Source of the DNA: Saccharothrix sp.
Lineage (GTDB): Bacteria > Actinomycetota > Actinomycetes > Mycobacteriales > Pseudonocardiaceae
Length of the DNA stretch: 64,000 nt
Direction of reading: 5' to 3'
Assembly: GCF_031180885.1 (NCBI RefSeq)
Contig: NZ_JAPSLK010000017.1
Location: 62,001 to 126,000, forward strand
This document shows positions 44,588 through 53,365 of this stretch, in pieces (the stretch's first letter is position 1; each line of letters begins with the position of its first letter). A program made the position numbers and the translations under genes. The notes beneath the pieces were generated by a model. It saw only the letters and a program-made list of their open reading frames with translations, was not told the origin of the DNA and did no database searches.

Positions 44588-45913
44588 ATGAGAACATCCC
44601 GCCGGTCCGTCACCGCTGCCGCTGCACTGGCCGTCGTGGGACTCGTCGGCTCGGCCTGCGGCACCTCGTCCGGCGGGGCCCAAGTCCAGCAGGACCCCAA
44701 CGCGCCGTTCGAGGTGTGGACGCGCAGCACCGAGGCGCCCGCGAAGGTCTACGCGAAGCTGTTCGCCGACTTCGAGCAGAAGACCGGCGTCAAGGTGGAC
44801 TACAAGCCGATCTTCACCGACTTCGAGAAGCAGCTCCAGCAGCGCGCGGCCTCGAAGGACCTGCCGGACGTCATCATCAACGACACCGGCTCGCTCGGCA
44901 CGCTGGTCCAGCAGGGCCTGGTCCCCGAGCTGGACCGCGCCTCCGTCGTCGGCAACGGCGACATCGTCGAGCGGGCCTGGGAGAGCGCCAAGGGGGCGGA
45001 CGGCAAGTACTACGGCGTCCCGTTCTCCGCGCAGTCGTTCGTCACCCTGATCCGCAAGGACTGGCGGGAAAAACTCGGCAAGCCGCTGCCGCGGACCTGG
45101 GCCGACCTCGCCGACCTGGCCACCGCGTTCACCACGCAGGACCCGGACGGTGACGGCCAGGCCAACACCTACGGGATGCTCGTCCCGGGCACCACCGACC
45201 GCGGCTACCTGGCCTGGTGGGCGTCGAGCTACCTGCTCCAGGCGGGCGGCGACATCGTCAAGGCCGACGGCGACAAGTACGCCGTCGCCATCGACTCCGC
45301 CGAGTCGGTCAAGGCCGTCGAGTGGATCCGCGGGCTGTTCTGCGACAGCAAGGTCGTCGTGCCCGGCGCGCTGACGCTCAACACCAACGACGCGCACGCG
45401 TTCTTCGAGTCCGGCAAGGCCGGCATCTACCACACCGGCCCGTACATGTTCGGCCGCTTCGACCAGAAGCTGGGCAAGGACAAGTACGAGGTCATCGCGC
45501 CTCCGGCCGGTCCGGCGGGCGTCGGGTCGCTGGCCGAGGGCGAGAACGTCTACCTGATGGCCGGGTCGCCGCGGGTGGCCGACCAGAAGAAGCTCGCCGA
45601 GTTTTTGATCAGCGCGGGCGCGCAGCAGGCCGGCATGAAGGGCGAGACGCAGCCGGTGGTCCGGCTGCCGGTCAACAAGAACGTGGACGTGGAGACCGTC
45701 TACAACGACGCCCGCTGGAACACCGTGGCCAAGCTCTACCAGGACAGCGCGAAGCCGTTCCCGAGCCTGCCGAACTTCCAGCCGTTCCGGCAGCAGACCG
45801 CCGAGGGCCTCAACGGCATCCTCGCCACCTGCGCCACCGACGTGAAGGGCGAGTTGAGCAAGCTCGCCGGGAACCTGAAGAAGGAGCTCCAGGCGCAAGG
45901 GATGGCCAAGTGA
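44588..45913 (+). CDS. Family 1 sugar-binding lipoprotein of ABC importer
   Basis: 441 aa. Signal peptide with lipobox GSAC (Cys about 23), then the SBP_bac_1 fold: PFEVWTRSTEAPAKVY start, LPDVIINDTGSLGTLVQQGLV, and AFFESGKAGIYHTGPYMFG. Membrane-bound receptor for a carbohydrate, probably a uronate, aldarate or oligouronide given the operon. The ATG follows AAGGAG by 7 bases. No ATPase gene is in the operon, so a shared MsiK-type ATPase elsewhere is expected. Confidence 0.9.
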   Translation: MRTSRRSVTAAAALAVVGLVGSACGTSSGGAQVQQDPNAPFEVWTRSTEAPAKVYAKLFADFEQKTGVKVDYKPIFTDFEKQLQQRAASKDLPDVIINDTGSLGTLVQQGLVPELDRASVVGNGDIVERAWESAKGADGKYYGVPFSAQSFVTLIRKDWREKLGKPLPRTWADLADLATAFTTQDPDGDGQANTYGMLVPGTTDRGYLAWWASSYLLQAGGDIVKADGDKYAVAIDSAESVKAVEWIRGLFCDSKVVVPGALTLNTNDAHAFFESGKAGIYHTGPYMFGRFDQKLGKDKYEVIAPPAGPAGVGSLAEGENVYLMAGSPRVADQKKLAEFLISAGAQQAGMKGETQPVVRLPVNKNVDVETVYNDARWNTVAKLYQDSAKPFPSLPNFQPFRQQTAEGLNGILATCATDVKGELSKLAGNLKKELQAQGMAK

Positions 45914-46863
45914 CGGCGGTGGAGACCGCCCGAGACGTGGGGGCGACGGCCAACGGCGGCGGTGCCGTCGGTCCCCACCCCGTGGGGCGGCGCCGCGAGC
46001 GCCGCCTCACGGGCGCCACCCCCTGGCTGTTCCTCGCCCCCGCGCTGCTGCTGTTCGTGGTCTTCAAGTACGTGCCGATGGCCGAGGGCATCCGGCTGAG
46101 CCTGTTCCAGGTGCGGCCGTTCCTCGGGGACCTGTTCGTGGGCATGGACAACTACGTCCGCATCCTGGAGGACGACCGGTTCCGCTCGGCCATCGGCCGG
46201 ACGTTCCTGCTCGCCGCGGGCCAGACCGCCGGGGCGATGCTCATCGGGTTCGCGCTGGCGCTGCTGCTGGAGGGCCACGCCCGGTCGCTGTGGTTCGTGC
46301 GGTCGGCGGTGTTCCTGCCGGTGGTCGCGGCCACCGCGGTGATCGGCGAGATCTGGCGGCTGCTGTACTACCCGGCCCCCGAGGGGTTCATCAACAACAT
46401 CCTGTCGTTCGTCGGCCTCGGTCCGCTGACCTTCCTGGACAGCCCGGACTCCGCGCTGTGGTCGGTGATGGCGGTGGGCATCTGGAAGGGCGCCCCGTAC
46501 GACATGGTGTTGATCCTCGCGGGTCTCGCGGGCATCGACCGGCAGCAGTACGAGGCCGCCGAGATCGACGGTGCCTCGACGTGGCAACGCATCCGTTACG
46601 TCACGCTGCCCGCGCTGCGGCCGGTGGTGACGATCCTGCTGACCCTGGCGGCGATTCGCGGACTGCGGACGTTCACCGAGGTCTACGTGCTCACCGGCGG
46701 CGGCCCGGCCGGGTCGACCGACGTGTGGATGACCCGCGTGTTCTCCGTGGCGTTCGAGCGCAACGAACTCGGGATCGCGTCGGCGGGTTCGGTGCTGCTG
46801 TTCCTGATCACCTTCGCGCTGACCGTCACCGTGCAGCTCTACCGGAGGAGGAAAGCCTCGTGA
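45910..46863 (+). CDS. ABC sugar importer permease (MalF-like)
   Basis: 317 aa with six membrane segments and the EAA loop EAAEIDGASTWQRIRYVTLPALRP (about 215), which contacts the ATPase. The start is the GTG at 45910, overlapping the binding-protein stop by 4 bases; the open frame further upstream lies inside that gene. Forms the heterodimeric channel with the next gene product. Confidence 0.92.
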   Translation: MTAVETARDVGATANGGGAVGPHPVGRRRERRLTGATPWLFLAPALLLFVVFKYVPMAEGIRLSLFQVRPFLGDLFVGMDNYVRILEDDRFRSAIGRTFLLAAGQTAGAMLIGFALALLLEGHARSLWFVRSAVFLPVVAATAVIGEIWRLLYYPAPEGFINNILSFVGLGPLTFLDSPDSALWSVMAVGIWKGAPYDMVLILAGLAGIDRQQYEAAEIDGASTWQRIRYVTLPALRPVVTILLTLAAIRGLRTFTEVYVLTGGGPAGSTDVWMTRVFSVAFERNELGIASAGSVLLFLITFALTVTVQLYRRRKAS

Positions 46864-47735
46864 GCGTCGCGGAGAAGTGCGAGACCGCGCTGGGCTGGCG
46901 TTCCGACCGGTCGTCGTGGGTGTCGCGGGGCGTGCGGGTGCTGCTGTGCGTGGGCGCGGTCCTGTTCTTCACCGGGCCGCTGCTCACGATCTTCTCCGGC
47001 GCGTTCGACGACAACCCCGACCCGACCAAGCTGTCGGTGGTGCCCGACAACCCGTCGCTGGACAACTTCCGGGCGGCCGGCGAGAACCGGATCTGGCACT
47101 ACCTGGGCAACTCGCTGATCATCGCGGGCGGCGCGCTGCTGCTCCAGCTCTCGGTCAGCGTGTTCGCCGCGTACGCGTTGGCGCGCAAGAAGTTCCGCGG
47201 TCAGGCGCTGGTCCTGCTGGCCGTCCTCACCACCATGATGCTGCCCGAGGAGGTGATCGCCATCCCGCTGTCGCTGGTGATCGGCGACCTCCCGGTGCTG
47301 GGCATCAGCCTCAAGGGCACGCTGCTCGGCGTCATCCTGCCGCTGGGCGCGTGGGGCTTCTCCATCTTCGTCATGACCGAGTTCATGAAGGAGATCCCGG
47401 TGGAGATCGAGGAGGCGGCCACCGTGGACGGCGCGGGGGAGCTGCGGATCTTCGCCCAGATCATCCTCCCGCTGTGCAAGCCGGCGCTCGGCGTGGTCGC
47501 CGTGTTCGGCTTCAACATGATCTGGGAGCAGTACCTGCTGCCGCTCATCGTGGCCACCGACCCGTCCGACTACACGCTGACCGTCGCCCTGCTGTCGTTG
47601 CGCTCCGACGACCAGGTCGGTCCGGGCATCGTGCTGGCCGGGGCGCTGCTGGCGCTGGTGCCGAGCCTGCTCGTGTACCTGTCGCTGCAAAAGTCTTTCC
47701 TGCGTGGGATCACCACCGGAGCGATCAAGGGATGA
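46860..47735 (+). CDS. ABC sugar importer permease (MalG-like)
   Basis: 291 aa, six membrane segments, EAA loop EIEEAATVDGAGELRIFAQIILPLCKP (about 180). The GTG at 46860 overlaps the previous stop by 4 bases, and its own stop overlaps the dehydratase start, so the operon is tightly coupled throughout. Confidence 0.92.
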   Translation: MSVAEKCETALGWRSDRSSWVSRGVRVLLCVGAVLFFTGPLLTIFSGAFDDNPDPTKLSVVPDNPSLDNFRAAGENRIWHYLGNSLIIAGGALLLQLSVSVFAAYALARKKFRGQALVLLAVLTTMMLPEEVIAIPLSLVIGDLPVLGISLKGTLLGVILPLGAWGFSIFVMTEFMKEIPVEIEEAATVDGAGELRIFAQIILPLCKPALGVVAVFGFNMIWEQYLLPLIVATDPSDYTLTVALLSLRSDDQVGPGIVLAGALLALVPSLLVYLSLQKSFLRGITTGAIKG

Positions 47736-48646
47736 AGGTCGGTATGCAACTTGATGGGGTGCTGTTCTTCCCGGTGACGCCGTTCGACCCGGACGGGGCC
47801 GTCGCCGAGCACGTGCTGGCCGAGCACGTGAAGCGCGGGGTGGCGGCGGGCGCGGGCGGGGTGTTCGTCGCGTGCGGCACCGGCGAGTTCCACGCCCTGG
47901 ACCTCGCGGAGTTCGAGCGCGCGGTGGCCGTGGCGGTCGAGTCGACGGCCGGGCGGGTGCCGGTGTTCGCGGGCGCGGGCGGTCCGTTGCCGGTGGCCAA
48001 GGCCTGCGCCCGCGCGGCCCGGGACGCCGGCGCCGACGGGTTGCTGCTGCTGCCGCCGTACCTGGTGACCAACCCGCCGCGCGGGCTCGTCCGGTACGTC
48101 GCCGAGGTCGCGGGGGCGACCGAGCTGCCGCTGATCGTGTACCAGCGCAACAACGCGGTGTTCACGCCGGAGACGGCGGTGGAGGTCGCGTCGCTGCCCA
48201 CGGTGGTCGGGTTCAAGGACGGCCTGGGCGACATCGACCTGTTGCAGCGCATCGTGCTGGCGGTGCGGGCGGAGGTGGACAAGCCGTTCCAGTTCTTCAA
48301 CGGCCTGCCCACCGCGGAGCTGACCGTGCCCGCGTACCGGGGGATCGGCGTGGAGCTGTACTCGTCGGCGGTGTTCTGCTTCGCGCCGGACATCTCCCTG
48401 GGCTTCTACCAGGCCGTGCAGGACGGTGACGACGAACTGGTCCGCCGCTACCTCACCGAGTTCTACCGGCCGTTCGTGGAGCTGCGCGACCAGGTCCCGG
48501 GTTACGCGGTGGCGCTGGTCAAGGCGGCCGTGAAGGCGACCGGGCTGGACGTCGGCGGGGTGCGCCCGCCGTTGCTGGACCCGACCGACGAGCACCTGGC
48601 GGAGCTGGAGAAGATCGTCGCGGCTGGACGGGAGCTGGCAGCGTGA
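47732..48646 (+). CDS. kdgD: 5-dehydro-4-deoxyglucarate dehydratase
   Basis: 304 aa, DHDPS-like (beta/alpha)8 aldolase fold. GTGEFHAL near residue 46, the catalytic Tyr in IVYQRNNA (about 140) and Schiff-base Lys in VGFKDGLGD (about 170) are all present. The GFKDG and YQRNN signatures separate KdgD from DHDPS itself. It converts 5-keto-4-deoxyglucarate to 2,5-dioxopentanoate, CO2 and water. The ATG at 47732 overlaps the permease stop; an internal ATG at 47744 is a weaker choice. Confidence 0.92.
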   Translation: MKVGMQLDGVLFFPVTPFDPDGAVAEHVLAEHVKRGVAAGAGGVFVACGTGEFHALDLAEFERAVAVAVESTAGRVPVFAGAGGPLPVAKACARAARDAGADGLLLLPPYLVTNPPRGLVRYVAEVAGATELPLIVYQRNNAVFTPETAVEVASLPTVVGFKDGLGDIDLLQRIVLAVRAEVDKPFQFFNGLPTAELTVPAYRGIGVELYSSAVFCFAPDISLGFYQAVQDGDDELVRRYLTEFYRPFVELRDQVPGYAVALVKAAVKATGLDVGGVRPPLLDPTDEHLAELEKIVAAGRELAA

Positions 48647-49899
48647 AGATCACCTCGGTAGACCTGACCCCCGTCGCGTTCCGGGACCCGCCGCTGCTGA
48701 ACTCCGTCGGCTGCCATGAACCCTGGGCGCTGCGCACGATCGTCGAGGTGCACACCGACGAGGGCATTTCCGGGCTCGGTGAGACCTACGGCGACATCGG
48801 CCACCTGACCCGGCTGCGCAACGTCGCGCCCGCGTTGACCGGTCTGGACGTCCACGACCTCAACGGCCTGCACGCCCGCGTCACCACGGCGCTGGGCGGC
48901 GAGACCGGGTCCGACCGGCACGGCTTGACCGGCAAGCTGACCGTCGAGTCCACTGTGGACCGCGTGTTCGCCGCGTTCGAGGTCGCCGGCTGGGACATCC
49001 GGGGCAAGGCCCTGGGCCGTCCGGTGGTGGACCTGCTGGGAGGCGCTGTGCGGACCGCCGTGCCGTACAGCGCCTACCTGTTCTACAAGTGGGCCGGGCA
49101 CCCCGGTGCCGAGCCGGACGAGTTCGGCGAGGCGCTGGACCCGGACGGCATCGTCGCCCAGGCCCGGATGCTGGTGGAGCGGCACGGCTTCGGCTCGATC
49201 AAGCTCAAGGGCGGGGTGTACGCGCCGGAGGAGGAGATCGAGGCCATCCGGGCGCTGCGCGCGGCGTTCCCGGACCACCCGCTGCGGCTGGACCCCAACG
49301 CGGCGTGGACTCCTGCGACGGCGTTGAAGGTCGCTGCCGAGTTGGACGGGGTGCTGGAGTACCTGGAGGACCCGTCGCCGGAGATCGCCGGCATGGCGGA
49401 GGTCGCGCGGTCGTCGCCGTTGCCGCTGGCCACGAACATGTGCGTGGTGGCGTTCGAGCACATCGCCCGGTCGGTGGAGTTGGGGGCGGTGCAGGTCATC
49501 CTGTCCGACCACCACTACTGGGGCGGGCTGTCGCGGTCCAAGGAACTGGCCGCGATCTGCCGGACGTTCGACATCGGCTTGTCCATGCACTCCAACTCGC
49601 ACCTGGGCATCAGCCTGGCGGCCATGACCCACCTCGCCGCCGCCACGCCCAACCTGAACTACGCCTGCGACACCCACTACCCGTGGAACTCGGCGGACGA
49701 CGTGCTGATCTCGTCTCTGTCCTTTGTGGACGGTGCGTTGCCGGTGCCGTCCGGCCCCGGGTTGGGTGTCGAGCTGGACCGGGACGCGCTGGCCCGGTTG
49801 GCCGAGAACTACCGGAAGTGCGGGTTGGTGCAGCGCGACGACACCGGGTACATGCAGCAGCACGACCCGAGCTACGAGAGGAAGCGCCCCCGGTGGTGA
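48643..49899 (+). CDS. gudD: Glucarate/galactarate dehydratase-like enolase-superfamily enzyme
   Basis: 418 aa. Enolase-superfamily muconate/mandelate-racemase fold. N-terminal capping domain (GLGETYGD), the Lys-x-Lys acid-base pair in SIKLKGG (about 186), metal ligands in LDPNAAW and EDPSPE, and the His end region MHSNSHLG (about 313). The Asn in DPNAAW and HSNSHLG are GudD-subgroup features. Dehydrates D-glucarate (perhaps also galactarate) to 5-keto-4-deoxyglucarate. GTG start overlapping the kdgD stop. Confidence 0.88.
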   Translation: MKITSVDLTPVAFRDPPLLNSVGCHEPWALRTIVEVHTDEGISGLGETYGDIGHLTRLRNVAPALTGLDVHDLNGLHARVTTALGGETGSDRHGLTGKLTVESTVDRVFAAFEVAGWDIRGKALGRPVVDLLGGAVRTAVPYSAYLFYKWAGHPGAEPDEFGEALDPDGIVAQARMLVERHGFGSIKLKGGVYAPEEEIEAIRALRAAFPDHPLRLDPNAAWTPATALKVAAELDGVLEYLEDPSPEIAGMAEVARSSPLPLATNMCVVAFEHIARSVELGAVQVILSDHHYWGGLSRSKELAAICRTFDIGLSMHSNSHLGISLAAMTHLAAATPNLNYACDTHYPWNSADDVLISSLSFVDGALPVPSGPGLGVELDRDALARLAENYRKCGLVQRDDTGYMQQHDPSYERKRPRW

Positions 49900-51008
49900 C
49901 GACCGTCGCCCACGTCTACCCGTGGGACATCATCGGTGATCCTGCGGCCGTGCGACGGGTTGCCGGGCTGGGGGTGGACGCCGTGGCGCTCGCGGCGGCG
50001 TACCACACGGTTCGCGCGGCCACGCCGTTCCACCCCGCGCACCGGCTGGTCGACGCCCGGCACGCGGCGTTCTACCTGCCGGTGCGAAAGGAGAAGTTCG
50101 GCCGCCTGGTGCCTGCTGAACCGTCCTGGGTTTCGCCCGACTCGTACCGGACCGCGTCGGATGCTCTGGAGGCGGCCGGGCTGCCGGTGTACGCGTGGAC
50201 CGTGCTCACGCACAGCAGCCGACTCGGCGACCTGCACCCCGACGTCGTGGTGCGCAACGCTTTCGGCGACGACTACCCGTACGCGCTGTGCCCGGCGCAA
50301 CCCGATGTGGTGGAGTACGCGCGCGCGTTGGTGTCCGAGGTGCTGGAACTGGGGCAGCCGGACGGGATCGTGCTGGAGGCGTGCGGGCCGTTGGGGTTCG
50401 TGCACGGCGGCCACCACGAGAAGACCGACGGCACCGATTGGACTCCCGTTCAGCAGAAGTTGCTGTCGCTGTGCTTCTGCTCGGTGTGCGCTGCTCGGTA
50501 TCCCGAGGGGACCGCCGACGCGGTGCGGGCCGGGGTCGACGGTGGTGCGGAGTCGGTCGAGGAAGCGTTGGGGGAGTTGGCGTCGGACGTCCGGGCGGTC
50601 CGGACGGGCGTGTCACGCGACCTGCGGCGGGAGTTGGTGGCGCTGGCGGGTGACGTGCGGGTGGTCGTGCACGCGACGGCCGATCCGTGGGGCACCGGGC
50701 CGTTCGCGACCGTGGCGGACGGGGTGGGCGCGGAGGTCGACGTGCTGACGTTGACCTGTTGGCCGGGGCCGGAGGTGGCGGTGCCCGCGATCGAGGCGTT
50801 GCGGGCGTTCGACGTGCGGACGGCCGCTTACGTCCTGGGTCTGCCCCCGCGAGCCGTCGACGGGGACGAGCTGTTGGCGGAGTGGCTGGCGTATGCCAAG
50901 GCCGGGGTGGAGGAGTTCCACGTCTACCACGCCGGACTCGCCTCTTCAGCCAGGCTGGACGCGCTGCGGCACGCCGTCCACGGCATCCGGAGTCACCTGA
51001 ACGGGTAA
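49896..51008 (+). CDS. Unrecognised 370-aa protein, probable TIM-barrel hydrolase-like
   Basis: Function not recognised. About 370 aa, cytosolic. The first third (HVYPWDIIGDP, GVDAVALAAAYH, then LPVYAWTVLTHSSRLG) and the middle (PDGIVLEACGPLGFVHGGHHEK) read like successive strands of a TIM-barrel glycosidase-like protein, with acidic and His residues at strand ends. A CFCSVC element near 190 may bind metal. Two adjacent GTG codons at 49893 and 49896 overlap the gudD stop, so it is the coupled last gene of the uronate operon. It may process a uronide, but that is inference. Confidence 0.75.
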   Translation: MTTVAHVYPWDIIGDPAAVRRVAGLGVDAVALAAAYHTVRAATPFHPAHRLVDARHAAFYLPVRKEKFGRLVPAEPSWVSPDSYRTASDALEAAGLPVYAWTVLTHSSRLGDLHPDVVVRNAFGDDYPYALCPAQPDVVEYARALVSEVLELGQPDGIVLEACGPLGFVHGGHHEKTDGTDWTPVQQKLLSLCFCSVCAARYPEGTADAVRAGVDGGAESVEEALGELASDVRAVRTGVSRDLRRELVALAGDVRVVVHATADPWGTGPFATVADGVGAEVDVLTLTCWPGPEVAVPAIEALRAFDVRTAAYVLGLPPRAVDGDELLAEWLAYAKAGVEEFHVYHAGLASSARLDALRHAVHGIRSHLNG

Positions 51009-51059
51009 CTGTGAAAAGGGCGGAGCAACCCGGTGCGCGGGCGGCTCCGTCCTCCCGAC

Positions 51060-51536
51060 ATGAGAAGCCTAGGAACCGTCATCGGCGCGGGCGCGCTGCT
51101 CCTGCTGACCGCCTGCGCTTCGACCCAGCCCTCGGTGGCCCCGGGCAACAGCGGTCCGACGCTGACCACCGCGCCGAGCACCGCGCCCTCCGCCGAGGAA
51201 CCGGAATTCGACAGCCCCGTGCCGCCGGGCGCCAGGGAAGTGCCCAAGGAGAAGGTCGACGCCGCCGCCGTCCCCGAGGACCGGCCGCGCACGGTGTGGA
51301 CCGAGGGCGACGGCAGCACCATCGGCCTGGTCGCGCAGGAAGCGGGCTGCGGCAAGGCCAGCGTGGAGGTCGCCGAGCAGGGTCCGCAGGTGGTGAAGGT
51401 GGTGATGGTGGAGACCACGCCCAAGGAGTCCCAGATCTGCACCATGGACATCCGCTACCCACCGCTGACCGCCAAGCTCGACGCCCCGCTGGGCCAGCGC
51501 GTGGTCGTTCTGACCACCAGGCAGGACCAGAAGTAG
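51060..51536 (+). CDS. Secreted lipoprotein, copy 1 of a tandem pair
   Basis: 158 aa from the ATG at 51060. Signal peptide with lipobox LTAC (Cys about 17), a Pro/Ser/Thr linker, then a small domain: VPKEKVDAAAV, LVAQEAGCGKASVEV, CTMDIRYPPLT, LDAPLGQRVVVL. Two Cys in the domain probably form a disulphide. The same domain pattern occurs in the lipoprotein at 51855. Function unknown. Confidence 0.78.
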   Translation: MRSLGTVIGAGALLLLTACASTQPSVAPGNSGPTLTTAPSTAPSAEEPEFDSPVPPGAREVPKEKVDAAAVPEDRPRTVWTEGDGSTIGLVAQEAGCGKASVEVAEQGPQVVKVVMVETTPKESQICTMDIRYPPLTAKLDAPLGQRVVVLTTRQDQK

Positions 51537-51854
51537 GTCCAAGCCTGTTGGACGCTCGCGCGGTTCCGGGGCCGGCAAATACGCGAGCGTCCAGCAGCCT
51601 GTCCCCCAAGACGCCCGCCGCTCACGTGCGGCGGGACCAACGTTCCACCTCTCCCCCCGGTGCCCGGTCGCGAGGCCGCGTCGGCTTGTCGTGCCGCGTT
51701 TCGCTCCGATCACGTTCTTCGATCGGAGCGAAACGCGGCACGACGGGCCGACTAAAGGCGGGCTCGCCGCGACGCCGGAGGCGGCGCCATCCAACACAGC
51801 CCCGTCGGCCGGGCACCTTGCAACCCTTGCGCGGCGAAGTACCGTCCTACGGCT
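51537..51854. other. Intergenic region between twin lipoproteins
   Basis: No gene seen. It contains a nearly perfect 32-bp-stem palindrome (separate entry), flanked by an outer GCGAGGCCGC / GCGGGCTCGC pairing. Frames through it are shadows of the hairpin. Confidence 0.6.
51680..51752. repeat. Long palindrome, family copy 1
   Basis: The left arm 51680-51711 and right arm 51721-51752 are complementary over 32 bp, with only two positions that pair as G-U (left TT opposite GG). The loop is 9 bases. The arm begins GTCGGCTTGTCG and ends CTCCGATC. A second, more diverged copy is at 57143-57214. Confidence 0.9.
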
Positions 51855-52370
51855 ATGAGGAAGTTCGCCGTCGCCCTCGCCGCGCTCGCCCTGGCCGGCT
51901 GCACCAACAGCACGCCGACGTCCCCGTACCCAGGCGGCACGTCGCCCGGCGGTCAGTCGACGGCCACCGCACCCTCGTCACCGTCGACAACGTTGTCATC
52001 GCCGACCGACCGACCTCAGCCGCCGCCGCAGTCGAGCGCCGAGCCGTTGCCGGGTGGTCCGACGCCGGTGCCGGCCGAGCGAATCGACGCCAGCACGTTG
52101 TCCGAGCTTTACAAGAAGGACGTTCAGGTTTCGGCAGACGGTCGGACCCTGCGCGTGATCGGTCTCGCGGGTGGCTGCAAGCGGGCGTCGGCCGAGGTCG
52201 CGGCGCAGGCGGCGGACCAGGTCTGGATCACGCTCGTCACGACCTACTACCCGCCCGCCGGCGGTGGCCTGTGCACCCAGGAGTTGTACGACGTGCCCCT
52301 CAACGTCACCCTGGACGCCCCGCTGGGCGACCGCCGAGTGGTCCTGGAGTCCCGTGAAGACACCGCATGA
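51855..52370 (+). CDS. Secreted lipoprotein, copy 2 of the tandem pair
   Basis: 171 aa. Signal peptide with lipobox LAGC (Cys about 16), a long Pro/Ser/Thr linker to about residue 75, then the same domain as at 51060: VPAERIDASTL, VIGLAGGCKRASAEV, LCTQELYDVPLNVTLDAPLGDRRVVLESR. Both domain Cys are conserved between the copies. Function unknown; probably surface-exposed. Confidence 0.8.
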   Translation: MRKFAVALAALALAGCTNSTPTSPYPGGTSPGGQSTATAPSSPSTTLSSPTDRPQPPPQSSAEPLPGGPTPVPAERIDASTLSELYKKDVQVSADGRTLRVIGLAGGCKRASAEVAAQAADQVWITLVTTYYPPAGGGLCTQELYDVPLNVTLDAPLGDRRVVLESREDTA

Positions 52371-52401
52371 CCACCCGATCGGGTGATCTAGCATTCGGCG
52401 G

Positions 52402-53331
52402 ATGCCGATCCCCGACGCGTTGAACACCGCCTTGGCGGACCCGAAGTTCTGGGCGATGTACTGCTTCGAAGAGGACTTCGAGGGCTACGACGAGTACTTC
52501 GACGAGGACAACCACGTCCTCGCCTTCCCGCTGGGCGGCGGGTACTCGCTCGACCTCGACATCAGCGACTCGTACTTCGACCTCGGCCTGCGGGTGCCGG
52601 GTGCGGACGAGCCGGTCACCGTCGGCTGGTCCGACGAGGCCCACTTCCACCCGCACACCCTGCGCTGGGACGAACTGGACCTGGTCTGCCGGGCCGCTGC
52701 CCTGGTCGACCCCGACCTGCGCCACCCCGGCCCGGGGCTCGCGCTGCTGAGCCGGTTCGTGGTGATCAGCGCGTACGACGACATCGACACCATCGAGTCA
52801 CTGCTGCACGCCGCGTTCACCGGCCTCAAGCCGAAGGACGCCGAGGGCTTCTGGCCCGACGCCGACGACATCGCGGGCCGCGTCGACTTCCGGCACCAGG
52901 CCGTGGTGTGGCACCGGGACACCGACGGCAACTACAGCGTGCACAAGGACATCACGGCGTTCGACGGCACGGACGTCTACAGCACCCGCATGCGCGGCTC
53001 GGAGTTCCCGTGGGCGGACTGGAGGTCCATGCTCGACCAGGCCGAACGCACCCTCGCCGGCGCCGTCGACCCGACCTGGCTGGAACCCCTGGCCGTCGGC
53101 AAGCTCCTCGACCGCGCCGTCACCGACCGCGACCCGGCCGCCGCACCGGAACTGGCCCGCACCCTGGCCGACGCCGGCTGCGCGAACCAGACGATCCTGA
53201 ACGCGCTCACCGACCCGGTCCACCCCGCCGAAACCGCGTGGGTCCTCGAACTCCTCAGCACCGCCCCGCGCGGCACCCTGCTGCGCGGCCTGCCGACCAC
53301 CGACGCCCGCGTGTGGTGGCCGCGCGCTTGA
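52402..53331 (+). CDS. Hypothetical acidic protein (309 aa)
   Basis: Not recognised. 309 aa, acidic, no signal. The N-terminal half is rich in Tyr/Asp/Glu/Phe (CFEEDFEGYDEYFDED) with beta-like stretches, and includes FHPHTLRWDELDLVC. The second half is helical and Ala/Leu-rich, HEAT-like, ending TLLRGLPTTDARVWWPRA. Composition and organisation recall SUKH/immunity-type or anonymous actinomycete proteins, but I cannot place it in a family. Confidence 0.72.
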   Translation: MPIPDALNTALADPKFWAMYCFEEDFEGYDEYFDEDNHVLAFPLGGGYSLDLDISDSYFDLGLRVPGADEPVTVGWSDEAHFHPHTLRWDELDLVCRAAALVDPDLRHPGPGLALLSRFVVISAYDDIDTIESLLHAAFTGLKPKDAEGFWPDADDIAGRVDFRHQAVVWHRDTDGNYSVHKDITAFDGTDVYSTRMRGSEFPWADWRSMLDQAERTLAGAVDPTWLEPLAVGKLLDRAVTDRDPAAAPELARTLADAGCANQTILNALTDPVHPAETAWVLELLSTAPRGTLLRGLPTTDARVWWPRA

Positions 53332-53365
53332 CCTTCACGCGGGCGTCAATCTTTACGTTCGCGGC

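Noticed and set aside
51537-51854. tRNA or small RNA gene
   Set aside because: The long hairpin does not fold as a cloverleaf and no tRNA motifs (GGTTCRANYCC-like) are present.
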